Of a stretch of DNA of 64,000 nucleotides, positions 43,613 to 53,390 are shown in pieces. Location: contig NZ_JACBAZ010000004.1 in the NCBI RefSeq assembly GCF_013391475.1, positions 682,001 through 746,000 on the forward strand, given 5' to 3'. The notes under the pieces are model-generated. The model was not told the origin of the DNA. It was given only the letters and a program-made list of their open reading frames with translations, and did no database searches. Source of the DNA: Oceaniferula marina (GTDB lineage Bacteria > Verrucomicrobiota > Verrucomicrobiia > Verrucomicrobiales > Akkermansiaceae). The number at the start of each line of letters is the position of its first letter. The first letter of the stretch is position 1. The position numbers were made by a program, and so were the translations under genes.

Positions 43613-45397
43613 ATGCGCATTTCACTCTTCCGTATTCTTCTCTGCCTTGCATTCATCACGACAAGTTCATGGGCAGAGGTCCCAGACCACCCGCGCCTGC
43701 TCTTTTCCAAATCCGATGAAACGGCCGTCAAACAAGGTATTCATTCCGACCCCTTGGCCAAGCAAGTCTACACCGAGATCCTACGTCGCGCCGACCACAC
43801 CCTCAACGCGCCTACCTGCAGATACCACATCCCGGACGGCAAACGCCTGCTCGGTGAGAGCCGCCGTGCATTAAGCAACATCCTCCACTGCGCAATGGCC
43901 TGGCGACTCAGCGGTGAGAAAAAATACTTCAACCGCACCATCAAGGAGCTCGATGCCGCCTGTGCACTCAAAGACTGGAACCCCAAACACTTCCTCGATA
44001 CCGCCGAAATGTCGACCGCGGTCGCCATCGGTTACGACTGGCTCTACCACGAACTCAATGAAACCCAACGCAACACCTACGCATCGGCACTGCGAAACAA
44101 AGGGCTGGAACCCGCACGCAATGGATTCACAGGTAAACGTGCCTGGTGGTCGCATCCGCGAAACAACTGGGGGCAGGTGTGCGCCACCGGCCTCCTGATG
44201 GCAGAACGTGCACTGGAACGATCAGGCGACCACATTCATCCCGCCCGAAAAGCCGCCAGTCAATCGCTTGAACAGTGTGCGACATTCTATCAACCCGATG
44301 GAGCCTACCCCGAAGGGCCAGCCTACTGGCACTATGGATCAAACTACCACGTCATTGGACTCGCCCTTTTAGCCACGGAACATCGGCAACTTCGATCCCC
44401 AACACCCGCCACCTTTGCCCGCTCCCCGCTGTTCACCGAGCACCTAACCGGACCTACTGGCAAGGTCTTCAACTTTGCCGATGCCGGAGTGTCCACCAGC
44501 CGGGTCAGCCCCGCCCAATCATGGATGACTAACACCTTCGACCAGCCGGCCACCTGCAAATTCATCCGATCCAGGATCGCCCAAGACATCAGCGACCAAC
44601 GCAAGCATTCCACCAAAGGACCTGAACGGTTTTTTCCGCTGCACCTACTCTGGCTGCCCAACGAACATCCGGACAAGCAGGCAACTCTCGCCACGGACTC
44701 CCGCTGGAACGGCAGCCAACCCATCGCAACCTTCCGCAGTCAATGGCATGACCCCGATGCTTTGTTTGTCGCCATCAAAGGTGGCTACCCGGGAGCCAGT
44801 CACGGGCAAATGGATGTAGGGACCTTTATCCTCGAATCCCAAGGCGTGCGCTGGGTCGAAGACCTCGGCAGCGACAATTACAACATGCCCGGGTACTTCG
44901 GATCCAAACGGTGGAGTTATTTCAGGCTCACGAATAAGAGCCACAGCACACTGGTCATTAACCAACAATTACAAAACCCCAAATCCAAACCATGCCTCAT
45001 CACAGCATTTCAAAGCACTCCTGAAAAAGGAAGTGCCAGCATCGACCTTACGCAGGCATACACCCCTCAGGCAAAGCACATCGTCCGCAGCTGCACACTG
45101 GACCGTAGCCGTCAACAGGTCACGATTGAAGACGCCATTACGCAACCAACGGGTCCCGTTCGCTGGGCAATCGTCACCCGAGCAGAAGTCAATATCGAGA
45201 ACAACACCGCCATACTCAAACAATCCGGCAAAGAGCTCAAAATCATCCGTAACGACAAACATGGAGGTGTCTGGCAAGTGCTTGATGCCAAGCCTTCTCT
45301 CAAAATCGAAAACCAAAACCAAGGCGTCCGCATCCTCTGTTTTACCGCTCCGGCATCCCCCCAACTCACGCTCAGTGTCAGTTTCAGCCCACATTAA
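43613..45397 (+). CDS. Secreted heparinase II/III-like polysaccharide lyase
   Basis: The protein has 594 residues with a signal peptide (ILLCLAFITTSSWA). The N-terminal half is an alpha/alpha toroid (HPRLLFSKSDETAVK, TAEMSTAVAIGYDWLYHEL, NNWGQVCATGLLMAERALE, PEGPAYWHYGSNYHVIGLAL). The C-terminal half is the heparinase II/III beta-sandwich (FVAIKGGYPGASHGQMDVG, GVRWVEDLGSDNYNMPGYF, KRWSYFRLTNKSHSTLVIN). These proteins cleave uronate-containing polysaccharide by beta-elimination. The Tyr/His-rich YWHYGSNYH stretch fits the catalytic region. The exact family and substrate cannot be fixed; sulfatase neighbours suggest a sulfated uronan. Confidence 0.88.
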   Translation: MRISLFRILLCLAFITTSSWAEVPDHPRLLFSKSDETAVKQGIHSDPLAKQVYTEILRRADHTLNAPTCRYHIPDGKRLLGESRRALSNILHCAMAWRLSGEKKYFNRTIKELDAACALKDWNPKHFLDTAEMSTAVAIGYDWLYHELNETQRNTYASALRNKGLEPARNGFTGKRAWWSHPRNNWGQVCATGLLMAERALERSGDHIHPARKAASQSLEQCATFYQPDGAYPEGPAYWHYGSNYHVIGLALLATEHRQLRSPTPATFARSPLFTEHLTGPTGKVFNFADAGVSTSRVSPAQSWMTNTFDQPATCKFIRSRIAQDISDQRKHSTKGPERFFPLHLLWLPNEHPDKQATLATDSRWNGSQPIATFRSQWHDPDALFVAIKGGYPGASHGQMDVGTFILESQGVRWVEDLGSDNYNMPGYFGSKRWSYFRLTNKSHSTLVINQQLQNPKSKPCLITAFQSTPEKGSASIDLTQAYTPQAKHIVRSCTLDRSRQQVTIEDAITQPTGPVRWAIVTRAEVNIENNTAILKQSGKELKIIRNDKHGGVWQVLDAKPSLKIENQNQGVRILCFTAPASPQLTLSVSFSPH

Positions 45398-45488
45398 GAG
45401 CCTCAGAAAAAAGATTGTGCTCCATCTTCGCACATATGGATTGGCCTCTCACGAAGATGGCTTACACAAGCTCCCGGTCAAAGAGCTG

Positions 45489-48236
45489 CTACGGTTGACA
45501 CCAAACCACCCGCACTGCATCCATCCGCAAGCGAGCCTTTGAAATGACCTGCCGTAGTGCGTCCTGCTGATTTTGCATGGCGACAATCTCCTCCTGGCCG
45601 ACGTGATCGTTGATTTCTTTCAAAGCAATCAGGCGATCCAACTCTTCCCCTAACACTCGATCTGCCAGGCTGCGGGCTTGTTCCACCACCGACTCCATTT
45701 GCCCCTGCACCAGTCGGTGACAAGAATATAACATCATCGGTAAAATCTTCCGTCTGAATGCCTCCTGTGAAAGCAGCTGGTGCATATTCCCGCTTCGTAA
45801 CACGCCAGCCCGCAGAGGAGTATCCGCTGAGCGATCCGCTCCCGTATGGTCGACCTGCACCCGCAGAGGGGTCACCGGTAAAAATCGATCACTATGCAGT
45901 GAGGCGGGGGCCAAACATTCCACCACGGCATGAACCTCGAGTAAAATCCCCTTTGCAGGAGCACCCTCCCAAACGGCAAAAGCGGCATTCCCAGCCTCCG
46001 AGGTGAGCAAAAGGTCCATCGCTGTCCGGACCATGGGATGATCCCAACTCATAAACGAAGTGTCTTCTCTCGAAAGCGCTCTGTTCCGGTCGAAAGTCAC
46101 ATTCAGGCCCTCATCAGGAAGAGCCGGAAACGCGTCGGTGATCAGGTGCCCCGGAAGCAACAAATAAGAACGGTCAACCAGTTCCTCAATATGCAAACCA
46201 AAGTAATCCCACAAGCGAATGAGGAATGCCTCCGATGACTGGTCAGCATCCATCGTCTTGATCGACTCAATCATCGACTCCGCTTTCTCCGGTCGGCTCG
46301 AATTCATTTCCAGCAATCGGTCATATCCACGGTGCAAACGCTCCGCAACCCGCTGACGACATTGCCGGGAGACCTCAATAAAGGCATGCAGGGAAGGTTC
46401 ATGCATCCCCCGCTCAGGCGGTGGCCCTCCGAGTTCACGCATGATTTCCGTCGCCCCGTGCATACTTTGCTCAAAAGCATTCAGGCCTTCATGATACCAA
46501 CGTGCCAAGACCTCCCCATGGCTCCCTTCCAAATAGGGAACGTGGATATGAATGGTTTCCGTCTGACCGATCCGATCCAGACGTCCAATTCGTTGCTCCA
46601 GCAACTCGGGGTCATCCGGCAAATCAAACAAGACCAGATGATGAGCAAACTGAAAGTTGCGCCCTTCACTTCCTATCTCGGAACAAATCAAGATCCGGGC
46701 GCCATCATCCTCAGCAAAGTAAGCCGCCGACCGATCACGTTGCAGCAAACTCATCCCTTCATGAAAATGCGCACACGGGATATTGATCCGTTCTTGAAGA
46801 CAGCTGGAAATTTGCTCGGACAACTCACGTGTCCGGCAAATCAAAAGTATTTTTTTTCCTTCCTGTGATTGAATCAACGAAAGCAACCACTGAACCTTTA
46901 CTTCCACAGACCCATCACCCGCTTCTTCACCGGACGGAACGGACAATGGAATCAAATGCGCTCGACGCTCTGGAAAGCCGGACAGGGCACTTCTCGTGTT
47001 CCGCAGCATCACCCGACCGGTCCCAAAGGTATCCAAAAGTTCACGGATCAACACACCGCGTGCCGACTCATCTCCCGAGTCCAGCGCCAGACAATGGTCA
47101 TGCATACGCTCAGACCGGGAAACAAACAACTCCCGGTCCTCTTTGCTCAGTGGTTCACGCTCAAGCAACCGGCCAAGGGCATCTGCCAAGTGCTCATAAT
47201 GCTCCGCATCCGACTGAAAGGAGTCGAGATCCGTGTAACGATCCGGATCCAACAAGCGCAAGCGGGCAAAATGGCCTTCCGCCCCCAGCTGACGTGGAGT
47301 GGCGGTCAACAACATCAACCCCTCTGTCTTACGGGCCAACGACTCCACCAAAGCATACTGCGGGCTAGCCTTTTGCGGCGACCACTGCAAATGGTGGGCT
47401 TCATCCACAATCAGCAAATCCCAACCAGCCGAAATCACCTGATTCCGACGCCGCTCATTTCCTGATAAAAATCCAACATCGGAAAGCACCAACTGGCTAT
47501 CGAGAAAGGGATTCTCCTCCCCGCCCGCCTCAATGGCACGGCAACGCTCTTCATCAAACAAGCTGAACAAGAGGTTAAACCTTCTCAGCAATTCGACAAA
47601 CCACTGGTGCAGCAACGGTTCCGGGACAAGGATCAGGATCCTCTCCGCCCGCCCCGTCAGATGCAGACGTTGCATAATCAGGCAAGCTTCAATGGTTTTC
47701 CCCAAACCCACTTCGTCTGCAAGCAACACCCTGGGGCGTAATCTCGATGACACCTCCCCGGCAATCGACATCTGATGCGGAATCAAATCCACCCGGCCTC
47801 CAACAAATCCGCGCACCGGTGATTGCTGAATCGCACACTGACGCCGCAACGCCTCCACCCGTAAATCATACGTGACCAGATCATCCACCCGGCCGGAAAG
47901 CAGGCGGTCCTCGGGTCGACTAAAACTCATGTGATCGGATAGCCTGGCTTCTTCAACTTCCTGTCCGGCACAGAGGTAGACCAGCAAATGATCGATCTCA
48001 AGTACCTCGTCCACCCGCATCACTTCTCCCCCGTGTGTCTCCAGATTTTCTCCCGGCTTCAGCGCAACACGCCGAATCGGGGCCGATTCAATCGCATACT
48101 GGCGACGCTCTGCCGCCGCAGGAAACAGGACCTCCACCCGCTTGAATTCAACCTTCAACATAATGCCGAGCCCCAGCTCAGGCTCGGTTTCGCTTACCCA
48201 GCGTTGACCGGGTACAATTTTGGAATGGTCGGTCAT
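45489..48236 (-). CDS. rapA: SNF2-family helicase-like ATPase, RapA/HepA-like
   Basis: Probable RNA-polymerase-recycling translocase. The ATG at 48236 gives 915 residues and the usual N-terminus (VPGQRWVSETEPELGLG); the frame runs on to 48389 through low-quality sequence. Walker A LLADEVGLGKTIEA, DEAHHLQW box II, LLTATPRQLG motif III, then lobe 2 with LLICRTREL, ICSEIGSEGRNFQFAHHLV and QRIGRLDRIGQTETIHIH. The C-terminal about 300 residues match the RapA layout. E. coli RapA is 968 residues, so this one is slightly shorter. Convergent with the lyase gene. Confidence 0.9.
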   Translation of the reverse strand: MTDHSKIVPGQRWVSETEPELGLGIMLKVEFKRVEVLFPAAAERRQYAIESAPIRRVALKPGENLETHGGEVMRVDEVLEIDHLLVYLCAGQEVEEARLSDHMSFSRPEDRLLSGRVDDLVTYDLRVEALRRQCAIQQSPVRGFVGGRVDLIPHQMSIAGEVSSRLRPRVLLADEVGLGKTIEACLIMQRLHLTGRAERILILVPEPLLHQWFVELLRRFNLLFSLFDEERCRAIEAGGEENPFLDSQLVLSDVGFLSGNERRRNQVISAGWDLLIVDEAHHLQWSPQKASPQYALVESLARKTEGLMLLTATPRQLGAEGHFARLRLLDPDRYTDLDSFQSDAEHYEHLADALGRLLEREPLSKEDRELFVSRSERMHDHCLALDSGDESARGVLIRELLDTFGTGRVMLRNTRSALSGFPERRAHLIPLSVPSGEEAGDGSVEVKVQWLLSLIQSQEGKKILLICRTRELSEQISSCLQERINIPCAHFHEGMSLLQRDRSAAYFAEDDGARILICSEIGSEGRNFQFAHHLVLFDLPDDPELLEQRIGRLDRIGQTETIHIHVPYLEGSHGEVLARWYHEGLNAFEQSMHGATEIMRELGGPPPERGMHEPSLHAFIEVSRQCRQRVAERLHRGYDRLLEMNSSRPEKAESMIESIKTMDADQSSEAFLIRLWDYFGLHIEELVDRSYLLLPGHLITDAFPALPDEGLNVTFDRNRALSREDTSFMSWDHPMVRTAMDLLLTSEAGNAAFAVWEGAPAKGILLEVHAVVECLAPASLHSDRFLPVTPLRVQVDHTGADRSADTPLRAGVLRSGNMHQLLSQEAFRRKILPMMLYSCHRLVQGQMESVVEQARSLADRVLGEELDRLIALKEINDHVGQEEIVAMQNQQDALRQVISKARLRMDAVRVVWCQP

Positions 48237-48555
48237 GGCTCTCAGAGATGGAAGGGCGCGGAGACTACGCACCCATAGTAATCCCGCAAGCCCGAAGTGC
48301 ACAAGAAAATGCGCACCACAAATCACACACAAGGAACGAAAAAACCACGGAACACACAGAAGACACGGAAAAGACAAGATTAGAAGCAAGATGGATTCGA
48401 GCTTATAGCTTACTTCTCATTGTGTGTTTCGATTTGTAGAAGTGAAAAGGCCAACATTCTCATTTATTTTTTCCGTGTCTTCTGTGTGTTCCGTGGTTCA
48501 AATTTGATGTATTTGGTATTTGGCCTTTGATTCCCATCGTCTATAGCATGCCGCC
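48237..48555. other. Intergenic region between rapA and uup-like gene, with a long inverted repeat
   Basis: These 319 bases separate divergent genes. They hold the 30-bp inverted repeat listed separately and an A-rich stretch. No coding frame with an exported or known product was found. Confidence 0.6.
48343..48498. repeat. Perfect 30-bp inverted repeat with 96-base spacer
   Basis: AACCACGGAACACACAGAAG... at 48343-48372 is exactly complementary to 48469-48498 (ending ...GTGTGTTCCGTGGTT). Internally the arm consists of CACGGAA and ACACAGA units. Similar ACCACGGA/ACACAGA repeats are familiar from intergenic DNA of Planctomycetes, Verrucomicrobia and other environmental bacteria. Confidence 0.9.
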
Positions 48556-50451
48556 ATGCCCGCCGCAGCTGAATCCATCGCCAGTGCCAGTGAACTCGTC
48601 GTCCGCTACAGTTCTCATACCGTGCTCGACGGAGCCACGCTCGCCATCCACGACGGCGATCGCATCGGCATGGTCGGCCGCAACGGTTGCGGTAAATCCA
48701 CCTTCCTCAAGATTGCTGCAGGTGAATCCGTGGCAGACAGCGGCCAGTTCACCCGCAAACGAGGGCTGATCACCGGCTACCTCCCACAGGAATTCGAGCT
48801 CGATGACGACGCCAATGTGCACGACAACGTTCTGTCCGGGGCCCAGTTTGTCATCGACCTGATCAAGGAATATGAAAACACACCTGCTGACAGCCAGCGC
48901 AGTGCCGAACTACTCGATCTGATCAACCACCACGACGGTTGGGACCTCGAACACCGGACTCAAAGCTTGCTCAGCCACCTCCACGCACCTGAAGCCGGGC
49001 GCATCGTCGGCGAACTCTCCGGCGGAGAAAAGCGCCGGGTCGCACTCTGCCGGGCCCTGCTTGCCCGCCCGGATTTTCTCATTCTGGACGAACCAACCAA
49101 CCACCTCGATACCGAATCGATCGAGTGGCTCGAACAGTTTCTCGCGCGCTACCAGGGGGCCTGCCTGTTTGTCACCCACGACCGCTACTTTCTGGATCGC
49201 ATTGCCACCCGGATTGTCGAAATCCGCCGCGGCCAGTGCGACAGCTACCAAGGGAACTACACCGACTATCTCCTCAGCCGTGCGGAGCGCGACCTCGCGG
49301 AGGCCCGCAACGAGCACAAACGCCAACGTTTCCTCAGCCGCGAACTCGACTGGGTTCGCCGCCGGCCCAAGGCCAGAACCACCAAATCTCGGGACCGTAT
49401 GGATCGCTACTTCGAAGTGGCCAACCAAGACGCACCCGAACAAGAACTCGATGTGGATCTGATCATCCCAGTGCCACCAAAACTCGGCAACAAAATCATC
49501 GAGGCCAAAGACGTCAGCATGGCCTATGACGGCAAACCTGCACTCTTTACCGGTCTCAATCTCAAACTGGAAGAAGGACATCGACTCGGTATCGTCGGCC
49601 GCAATGGCATGGGCAAATCCACCCTGATCAATACATTGTTAGGCCGGCTACAACCCAGTAGTGGCACGGTTGAAATCGGCAACAAAACAGAAGTCAATTT
49701 CATCGATCAAAATCGTCTTTTACTCGATGGCAATAAGTCGGTCTTCGAAGAAGTCGGAGAAGGACAAGAAACCGTCCGCCTGGGTGACGAAACCCTCGGT
49801 CTACGTGCCTACTTGCGCCGGTTCCTTTTTACCGAAGAACGCATCAATACCAAAATCGATCTCCTCAGCGGTGGTGAACGCAGCCGTGTCATGCTCGCAA
49901 AAATTTTAAAGCAGGGCGGCAATGTAATCGTGTTAGACGAACCAACCAACGACCTCGATCTCAACACACTCCGACTACTGGAGGAAGCACTCGCCGGCTT
50001 CAAAGGCTGCGTGATCGCAGTGAGCCACGACCGCTATTTCCTCAACCGCGTCTGCACCGATATTCTCGCCTTCGAAGGCAATGGCGTCGTCCACCACCAG
50101 GTAGGCGGCTACGATTACTATCTCGAGAAAAAACAGGAGCGTGACAGCCGGCAGACGACCCAATCCAACACCTCAACAAAGAAACAAAAAGCCCCACGCA
50201 AGGAACGCCCGCGCAAACTCAAGTGGGCCGAAGAACGCGAACTTGAATCGATGGAAGAAACCATCATGGAAGCCGAAGAAAAAGTGGCCAAATTAGAAGC
50301 GGCTTTTGATGCGCCCGACTTCTATGAAAAACACGGCGACAATTGGCAGGAACTCGAACAGGAGCTCAAAGCAGCCAAAGCCCATGTCCCAGAACTCTAC
50401 CAACGGTGGGAGGAACTCGAGGCTATCCGCTTGGCAGCCGAAAAGACATAA
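48556..50451 (+). CDS. uup: ABC-F ATPase, Uup-like
   Basis: Soluble protein with two ABC ATPase domains and no membrane part; ABC-F proteins act on the ribosome. The protein has 631 residues. The first Walker A is GRNGCGKST (41-49), with LSGGEKRRVALCRALLA and LDEPTNHLD; the linker DWVRRRPKARTTKSRDRMDRY is typical of the Uup branch. The second Walker A is GRNGMGKST, with LSGGERSRVMLAKIL and LDEPTNDLD. Residues 525-631 form the charged C-terminal coiled coil of Uup (EERELESMEETIMEAEEKVA). It is followed by a REP-like doublet. Confidence 0.92.
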   Translation: MPAAAESIASASELVVRYSSHTVLDGATLAIHDGDRIGMVGRNGCGKSTFLKIAAGESVADSGQFTRKRGLITGYLPQEFELDDDANVHDNVLSGAQFVIDLIKEYENTPADSQRSAELLDLINHHDGWDLEHRTQSLLSHLHAPEAGRIVGELSGGEKRRVALCRALLARPDFLILDEPTNHLDTESIEWLEQFLARYQGACLFVTHDRYFLDRIATRIVEIRRGQCDSYQGNYTDYLLSRAERDLAEARNEHKRQRFLSRELDWVRRRPKARTTKSRDRMDRYFEVANQDAPEQELDVDLIIPVPPKLGNKIIEAKDVSMAYDGKPALFTGLNLKLEEGHRLGIVGRNGMGKSTLINTLLGRLQPSSGTVEIGNKTEVNFIDQNRLLLDGNKSVFEEVGEGQETVRLGDETLGLRAYLRRFLFTEERINTKIDLLSGGERSRVMLAKILKQGGNVIVLDEPTNDLDLNTLRLLEEALAGFKGCVIAVSHDRYFLNRVCTDILAFEGNGVVHHQVGGYDYYLEKKQERDSRQTTQSNTSTKKQKAPRKERPRKLKWAEERELESMEETIMEAEEKVAKLEAAFDAPDFYEKHGDNWQELEQELKAAKAHVPELYQRWEELEAIRLAAEKT

Positions 50452-50486
50452 CCTCATCCCCCACGAAACAACCTCGGTGGCTGGAA

Positions 50487-50584
50487 TGTAGGACAGGATT
50501 GTATCCTGTCGACAACCCAAGGCTTGAGCGAGGCTCGACTTGATAACTCCCAAGCCTGCCGACAGGTTGAAAACCTGTCCTACA
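50487..50584. repeat. REP-like doublet (second REP class)
   Basis: TGTAGGACAGG (50487-50497) is inverted at 50574-50584. Inside are two perfect hairpins: GACAGGAT-TGT-ATCCTGTC (50492-50510) and GACAGGTT-GAA-AACCTGTC (50561-50579). The GTAGG head and GGATTG core recall the RAYT-associated REPs at 7.9, 9.6 and 10.2 kb, but the stem sequence differs and no transposase is nearby. It may serve as terminator for the uup-like gene and the convergent gene. Confidence 0.85.
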
Positions 50585-50624
50585 ATGAGTTAGGCAAGCT
50601 TGGCGCTTCTTTTAATGAATCGCA

Positions 50625-53390
50625 CTAACGCCGGCGACCACCACCGCCACCGCGCGAGCCACCACTGCTACGACTGCGACTGGAACTGGTCCGGCTTCTG
50701 GCACTCCGTGAACTACTCGAACTCCTTGCCTTACTATGGCTGTAGCTGGGTCGACTCGAAGAAGCCCGACTCCGGGAGCGACTATCATGATGCAACTTAC
50801 TACCATTGCTCCGTGTGCTCTTGTATGTCGGTTTGGTCGATGGGCGCGTGCTCGGCTTGGTCGATGGACGGGTGCTCGGTTTGGTCGACGGGCGCGTGCT
50901 CGGTTTGGTCGACGGGCGTGTGCTCGGTTTGGTCGACGGGCGCGTGCTCGGCTTGGTCGACGGGCGTGTGCTCGGTTTGGTCGATGGACGGGTGCTCGGC
51001 TTGGTCGATGGACGCGTGCTTGGCTGATTGCCAGGACGTGTTGACGGGCGCGTGCTTGGATTATTCCCTGGGCGGGTACTTGGGCGGTCAGCGATCTTGG
51101 TGTCTTTCCACCCCGATTTATCGCGTTGCTGCCACTGTCCTCCTTTATCCTTTTTGTAAATCTTACCATCTTTGCCGACATAGACATCCGGGCGCGTACT
51201 AGGACGGGTGACCGGTTGTGTTGACGGTCTTCCCGGGGTCACTCCAGGGCGAGTGCCAGGCTTCGTCCCCGGGTTTGTTCCCGGGCGGGTGCCGGGCTTC
51301 GTTCCTGGGTTTGTTCCCGGGCGAGTGCCGGGACGAGCCACTGGGCCAGTGCCGGGCTTACCTCCGGGGCGAGTTCCCGGACGTAAATTGGGACGGGTAG
51401 ATGGACGGGTCACTGGACGCAAACTTTTGTCACGGGCTTTGTTATAACGGTCTCTAGCCATACGGTTGTCCAGTTTTGCCTTATCCCCCCATGAGCCATA
51501 TGGCATAGGACGGGCAATAGGGCGGTGACCCGGACGATTGCCATGACCTGGACGGTGCCCAGGCTTCCACGGGTTATATCCCGGACGGTGATGCCCCGGA
51601 CGGTGGTGTCCGTGATAATGGACGGGACGTCGGTATCCACCATGACGATGGTAATGCACAGGCCGCACGCAACCACCATAGGGACCATATCCCCAACGAC
51701 AAGGGCGATGGTATCCACCATGCCACCCCCAACGAGCACCACAGCCCCAGCCAATATAACTGGGTCGATACCAATGGTAGTGGTGGTGGCTGGAGTTATG
51801 CCCCAACCAATAGCCCGCCCCAAAGACCAGTAATCCCCTGAAGAGATACTGACCGGTGTATCCGGAGGTGTATCCGTATTGAACGGTTGTTGGTGTGCTA
51901 TTGTATACCTGCACATAGGTGACATTGTGCTGTGGGTTGTCCGCAGGTATCGTGTAGATGTTTTTATCAACCTCATCAGACAGTGCCCATGGGCCATTGG
52001 GAGAGCTCCCGACAAACCAGACACCTTGATAGCAGCAGTAATACTTTCCATTGGTCAGAAACACATCATTTTCTGTGTTGATGGCATACTGCACATCCGA
52101 GCTACCTTTGATTGGCTCAAACTGGGGCTCGCCGTCATAGCTCACGGTAAGTGTGGCATCATCTCGGTTCATTGTCGCGGTTTCTGGAATAGCAGCAAGA
52201 ACAGCGGCCTCTTCAGCTACCGGAGAACCCTGCACGGAAGCCAGGACGTACCCTTTTTCGTGGTCTTCGGGAATCTTCGCAAACTCATCAGGCAAGTCCA
52301 GAGTAGCTGCGACCCAGCCTCCCGTCAACGTCTTGGATTTGAACCAGCGCCCTTCCACGAGATAGTAGTAATAGGAGTCCGACGAGAGAAAAAACACATC
52401 GCTTTCCGTATTCGAAATAAACAGTAGCTTGGTGCCGCTGATCGGTGTCATATTCGGTTTCCCCTCGGTTTCGATCAATTCGCCCGGCTGCTTGGAGACA
52501 AAAACCTTGGGAACAGCTTCAAAGGGTTCTGCTTTGAGCGCGGCGCGCACATCTGACCAGTTCTCATCGTCAGGCAACTTGGAAAACGAAGCTGGCAAGG
52601 AATCCACCACACTCCACGGCCCTTTGAGAATGTCCTGAGTTTTGATCCAACCATCCTCAATAAGCAGATAATAAGTGGAACTTTCGACGTCCATCAGCAG
52701 GTCCCAGTTCGTGTTGAGGGCAAAAAGCACTTTGTTCGTTTTGGGGTCAATCGCCTTGAAGTCGGGTTCTCCCATAAACGTCACCATAATCGCAGGCTCC
52801 TCTGAGTAAAAGATGGGCGGAGGGTCCAGGTTCACCTTGATGTCCCGGTTCATCACTTCTGAGTGTTCAACACTTGCCACCATATCGTCCAAATTCACCT
52901 TCAGCGGCGTCTGCCCATCTCCTGACAACGCCAAGATCTTTTTTAACTCCGCTTCTTCGGCCGCATCCTTGGCGTCCACAAAAATCAATTTTCGTAATCT
53001 CCGGGGGCCGATATGCACCACATTCTCCTCCCGGTCGGCCACGGTGTCCGCTTCAAATTCAATCGAAATATATTTCGGCTCCTCCTCCGATCCTTTTTTC
53101 TGAATAGCCACCGCCATCCGGGCTTTCAACAGCTTAAAGTCCTTCCACTCATCAATCTGCGGCTGGTACTTGGTGATCTCGTGCGTCTTGGCATCAAACA
53201 CTTGCGGGTAAGTGGATTCTGTCAAATCGACTTCTGCCGCCGCTGCCGGGGTCGGAGTTTTTTCATCGGCTGCACGCAGCGGGGAGAAAAGCCAGACCAC
53301 CGTACTCGCAAGCGCGGCACAAAGTGCCCATGGGTAGGGGTTTCGATAGGGCAAGCGGTTTGCCAGGTTACTAATCGTCATCGTTTTCAT
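50625..53390 (-). CDS. Large exported protein, carbohydrate-binding family V/XII-like, with low-complexity basic tail
   Basis: The ATG at 53390 gives 921 residues with a signal peptide (WALCAALASTVVWLFSPLRA). Residues 45-230 have no recognised domain. Residues about 230-480 hold three repeats of the form YY...G.WF....GPW....LP..F..IP.D, followed by NVTYVQVYNSTPTTVQYGYT, the pattern of proteins often annotated carbohydrate-binding family V/XII. About 533-620 is rich in His, Gly, Tyr, Arg and Pro; 640-760 has GTKPGTRPGTNP repeats (two 36-bp copies at 51250-51321); 790-853 has eight STKPSTRP units; the end is Ser/Arg- and Gly/Arg-rich (SSSRSRSSGGSRGGGGGRRR). The tail is strongly basic and probably binds polyanions. 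Function unknown. Confidence 0.8.
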   Translation of the reverse strand: MKTMTISNLANRLPYRNPYPWALCAALASTVVWLFSPLRAADEKTPTPAAAAEVDLTESTYPQVFDAKTHEITKYQPQIDEWKDFKLLKARMAVAIQKKGSEEEPKYISIEFEADTVADREENVVHIGPRRLRKLIFVDAKDAAEEAELKKILALSGDGQTPLKVNLDDMVASVEHSEVMNRDIKVNLDPPPIFYSEEPAIMVTFMGEPDFKAIDPKTNKVLFALNTNWDLLMDVESSTYYLLIEDGWIKTQDILKGPWSVVDSLPASFSKLPDDENWSDVRAALKAEPFEAVPKVFVSKQPGELIETEGKPNMTPISGTKLLFISNTESDVFFLSSDSYYYYLVEGRWFKSKTLTGGWVAATLDLPDEFAKIPEDHEKGYVLASVQGSPVAEEAAVLAAIPETATMNRDDATLTVSYDGEPQFEPIKGSSDVQYAINTENDVFLTNGKYYCCYQGVWFVGSSPNGPWALSDEVDKNIYTIPADNPQHNVTYVQVYNSTPTTVQYGYTSGYTGQYLFRGLLVFGAGYWLGHNSSHHHYHWYRPSYIGWGCGARWGWHGGYHRPCRWGYGPYGGCVRPVHYHRHGGYRRPVHYHGHHRPGHHRPGYNPWKPGHRPGHGNRPGHRPIARPMPYGSWGDKAKLDNRMARDRYNKARDKSLRPVTRPSTRPNLRPGTRPGGKPGTGPVARPGTRPGTNPGTKPGTRPGTNPGTKPGTRPGVTPGRPSTQPVTRPSTRPDVYVGKDGKIYKKDKGGQWQQRDKSGWKDTKIADRPSTRPGNNPSTRPSTRPGNQPSTRPSTKPSTRPSTKPSTRPSTKPSTRPSTKPSTRPSTKPSTRPSTKPSTRPSTKPSTRPSTKPTYKSTRSNGSKLHHDSRSRSRASSSRPSYSHSKARSSSSSRSARSRTSSSRSRSSGGSRGGGGGRRR
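50830..51021 (-). repeat. Eight tandem 24-bp coding repeats
   Basis: Units of the form GGTTTGGTCGACGGGCGCGT plus GCTC repeat eight times without spacer, differing by 0-5 bases. They encode STKPSTRP in the protein above. Most differences are at third codon positions, so selection at the protein level is likely. Confidence 0.95.

Noticed and set aside
50830-51021. Regular 24-bp repeats that could suggest a CRISPR array
   Set aside because: Units are contiguous with no spacers and stay in frame as STKPSTRP within a long coding region.
50806-51027. Plus-strand open frames of repeated Val-Asp-Gly-Arg type across the repeat array
   Set aside because: They are antisense by-products of the in-frame 24-bp repeat and have no leader, ribosome site or neighbours.
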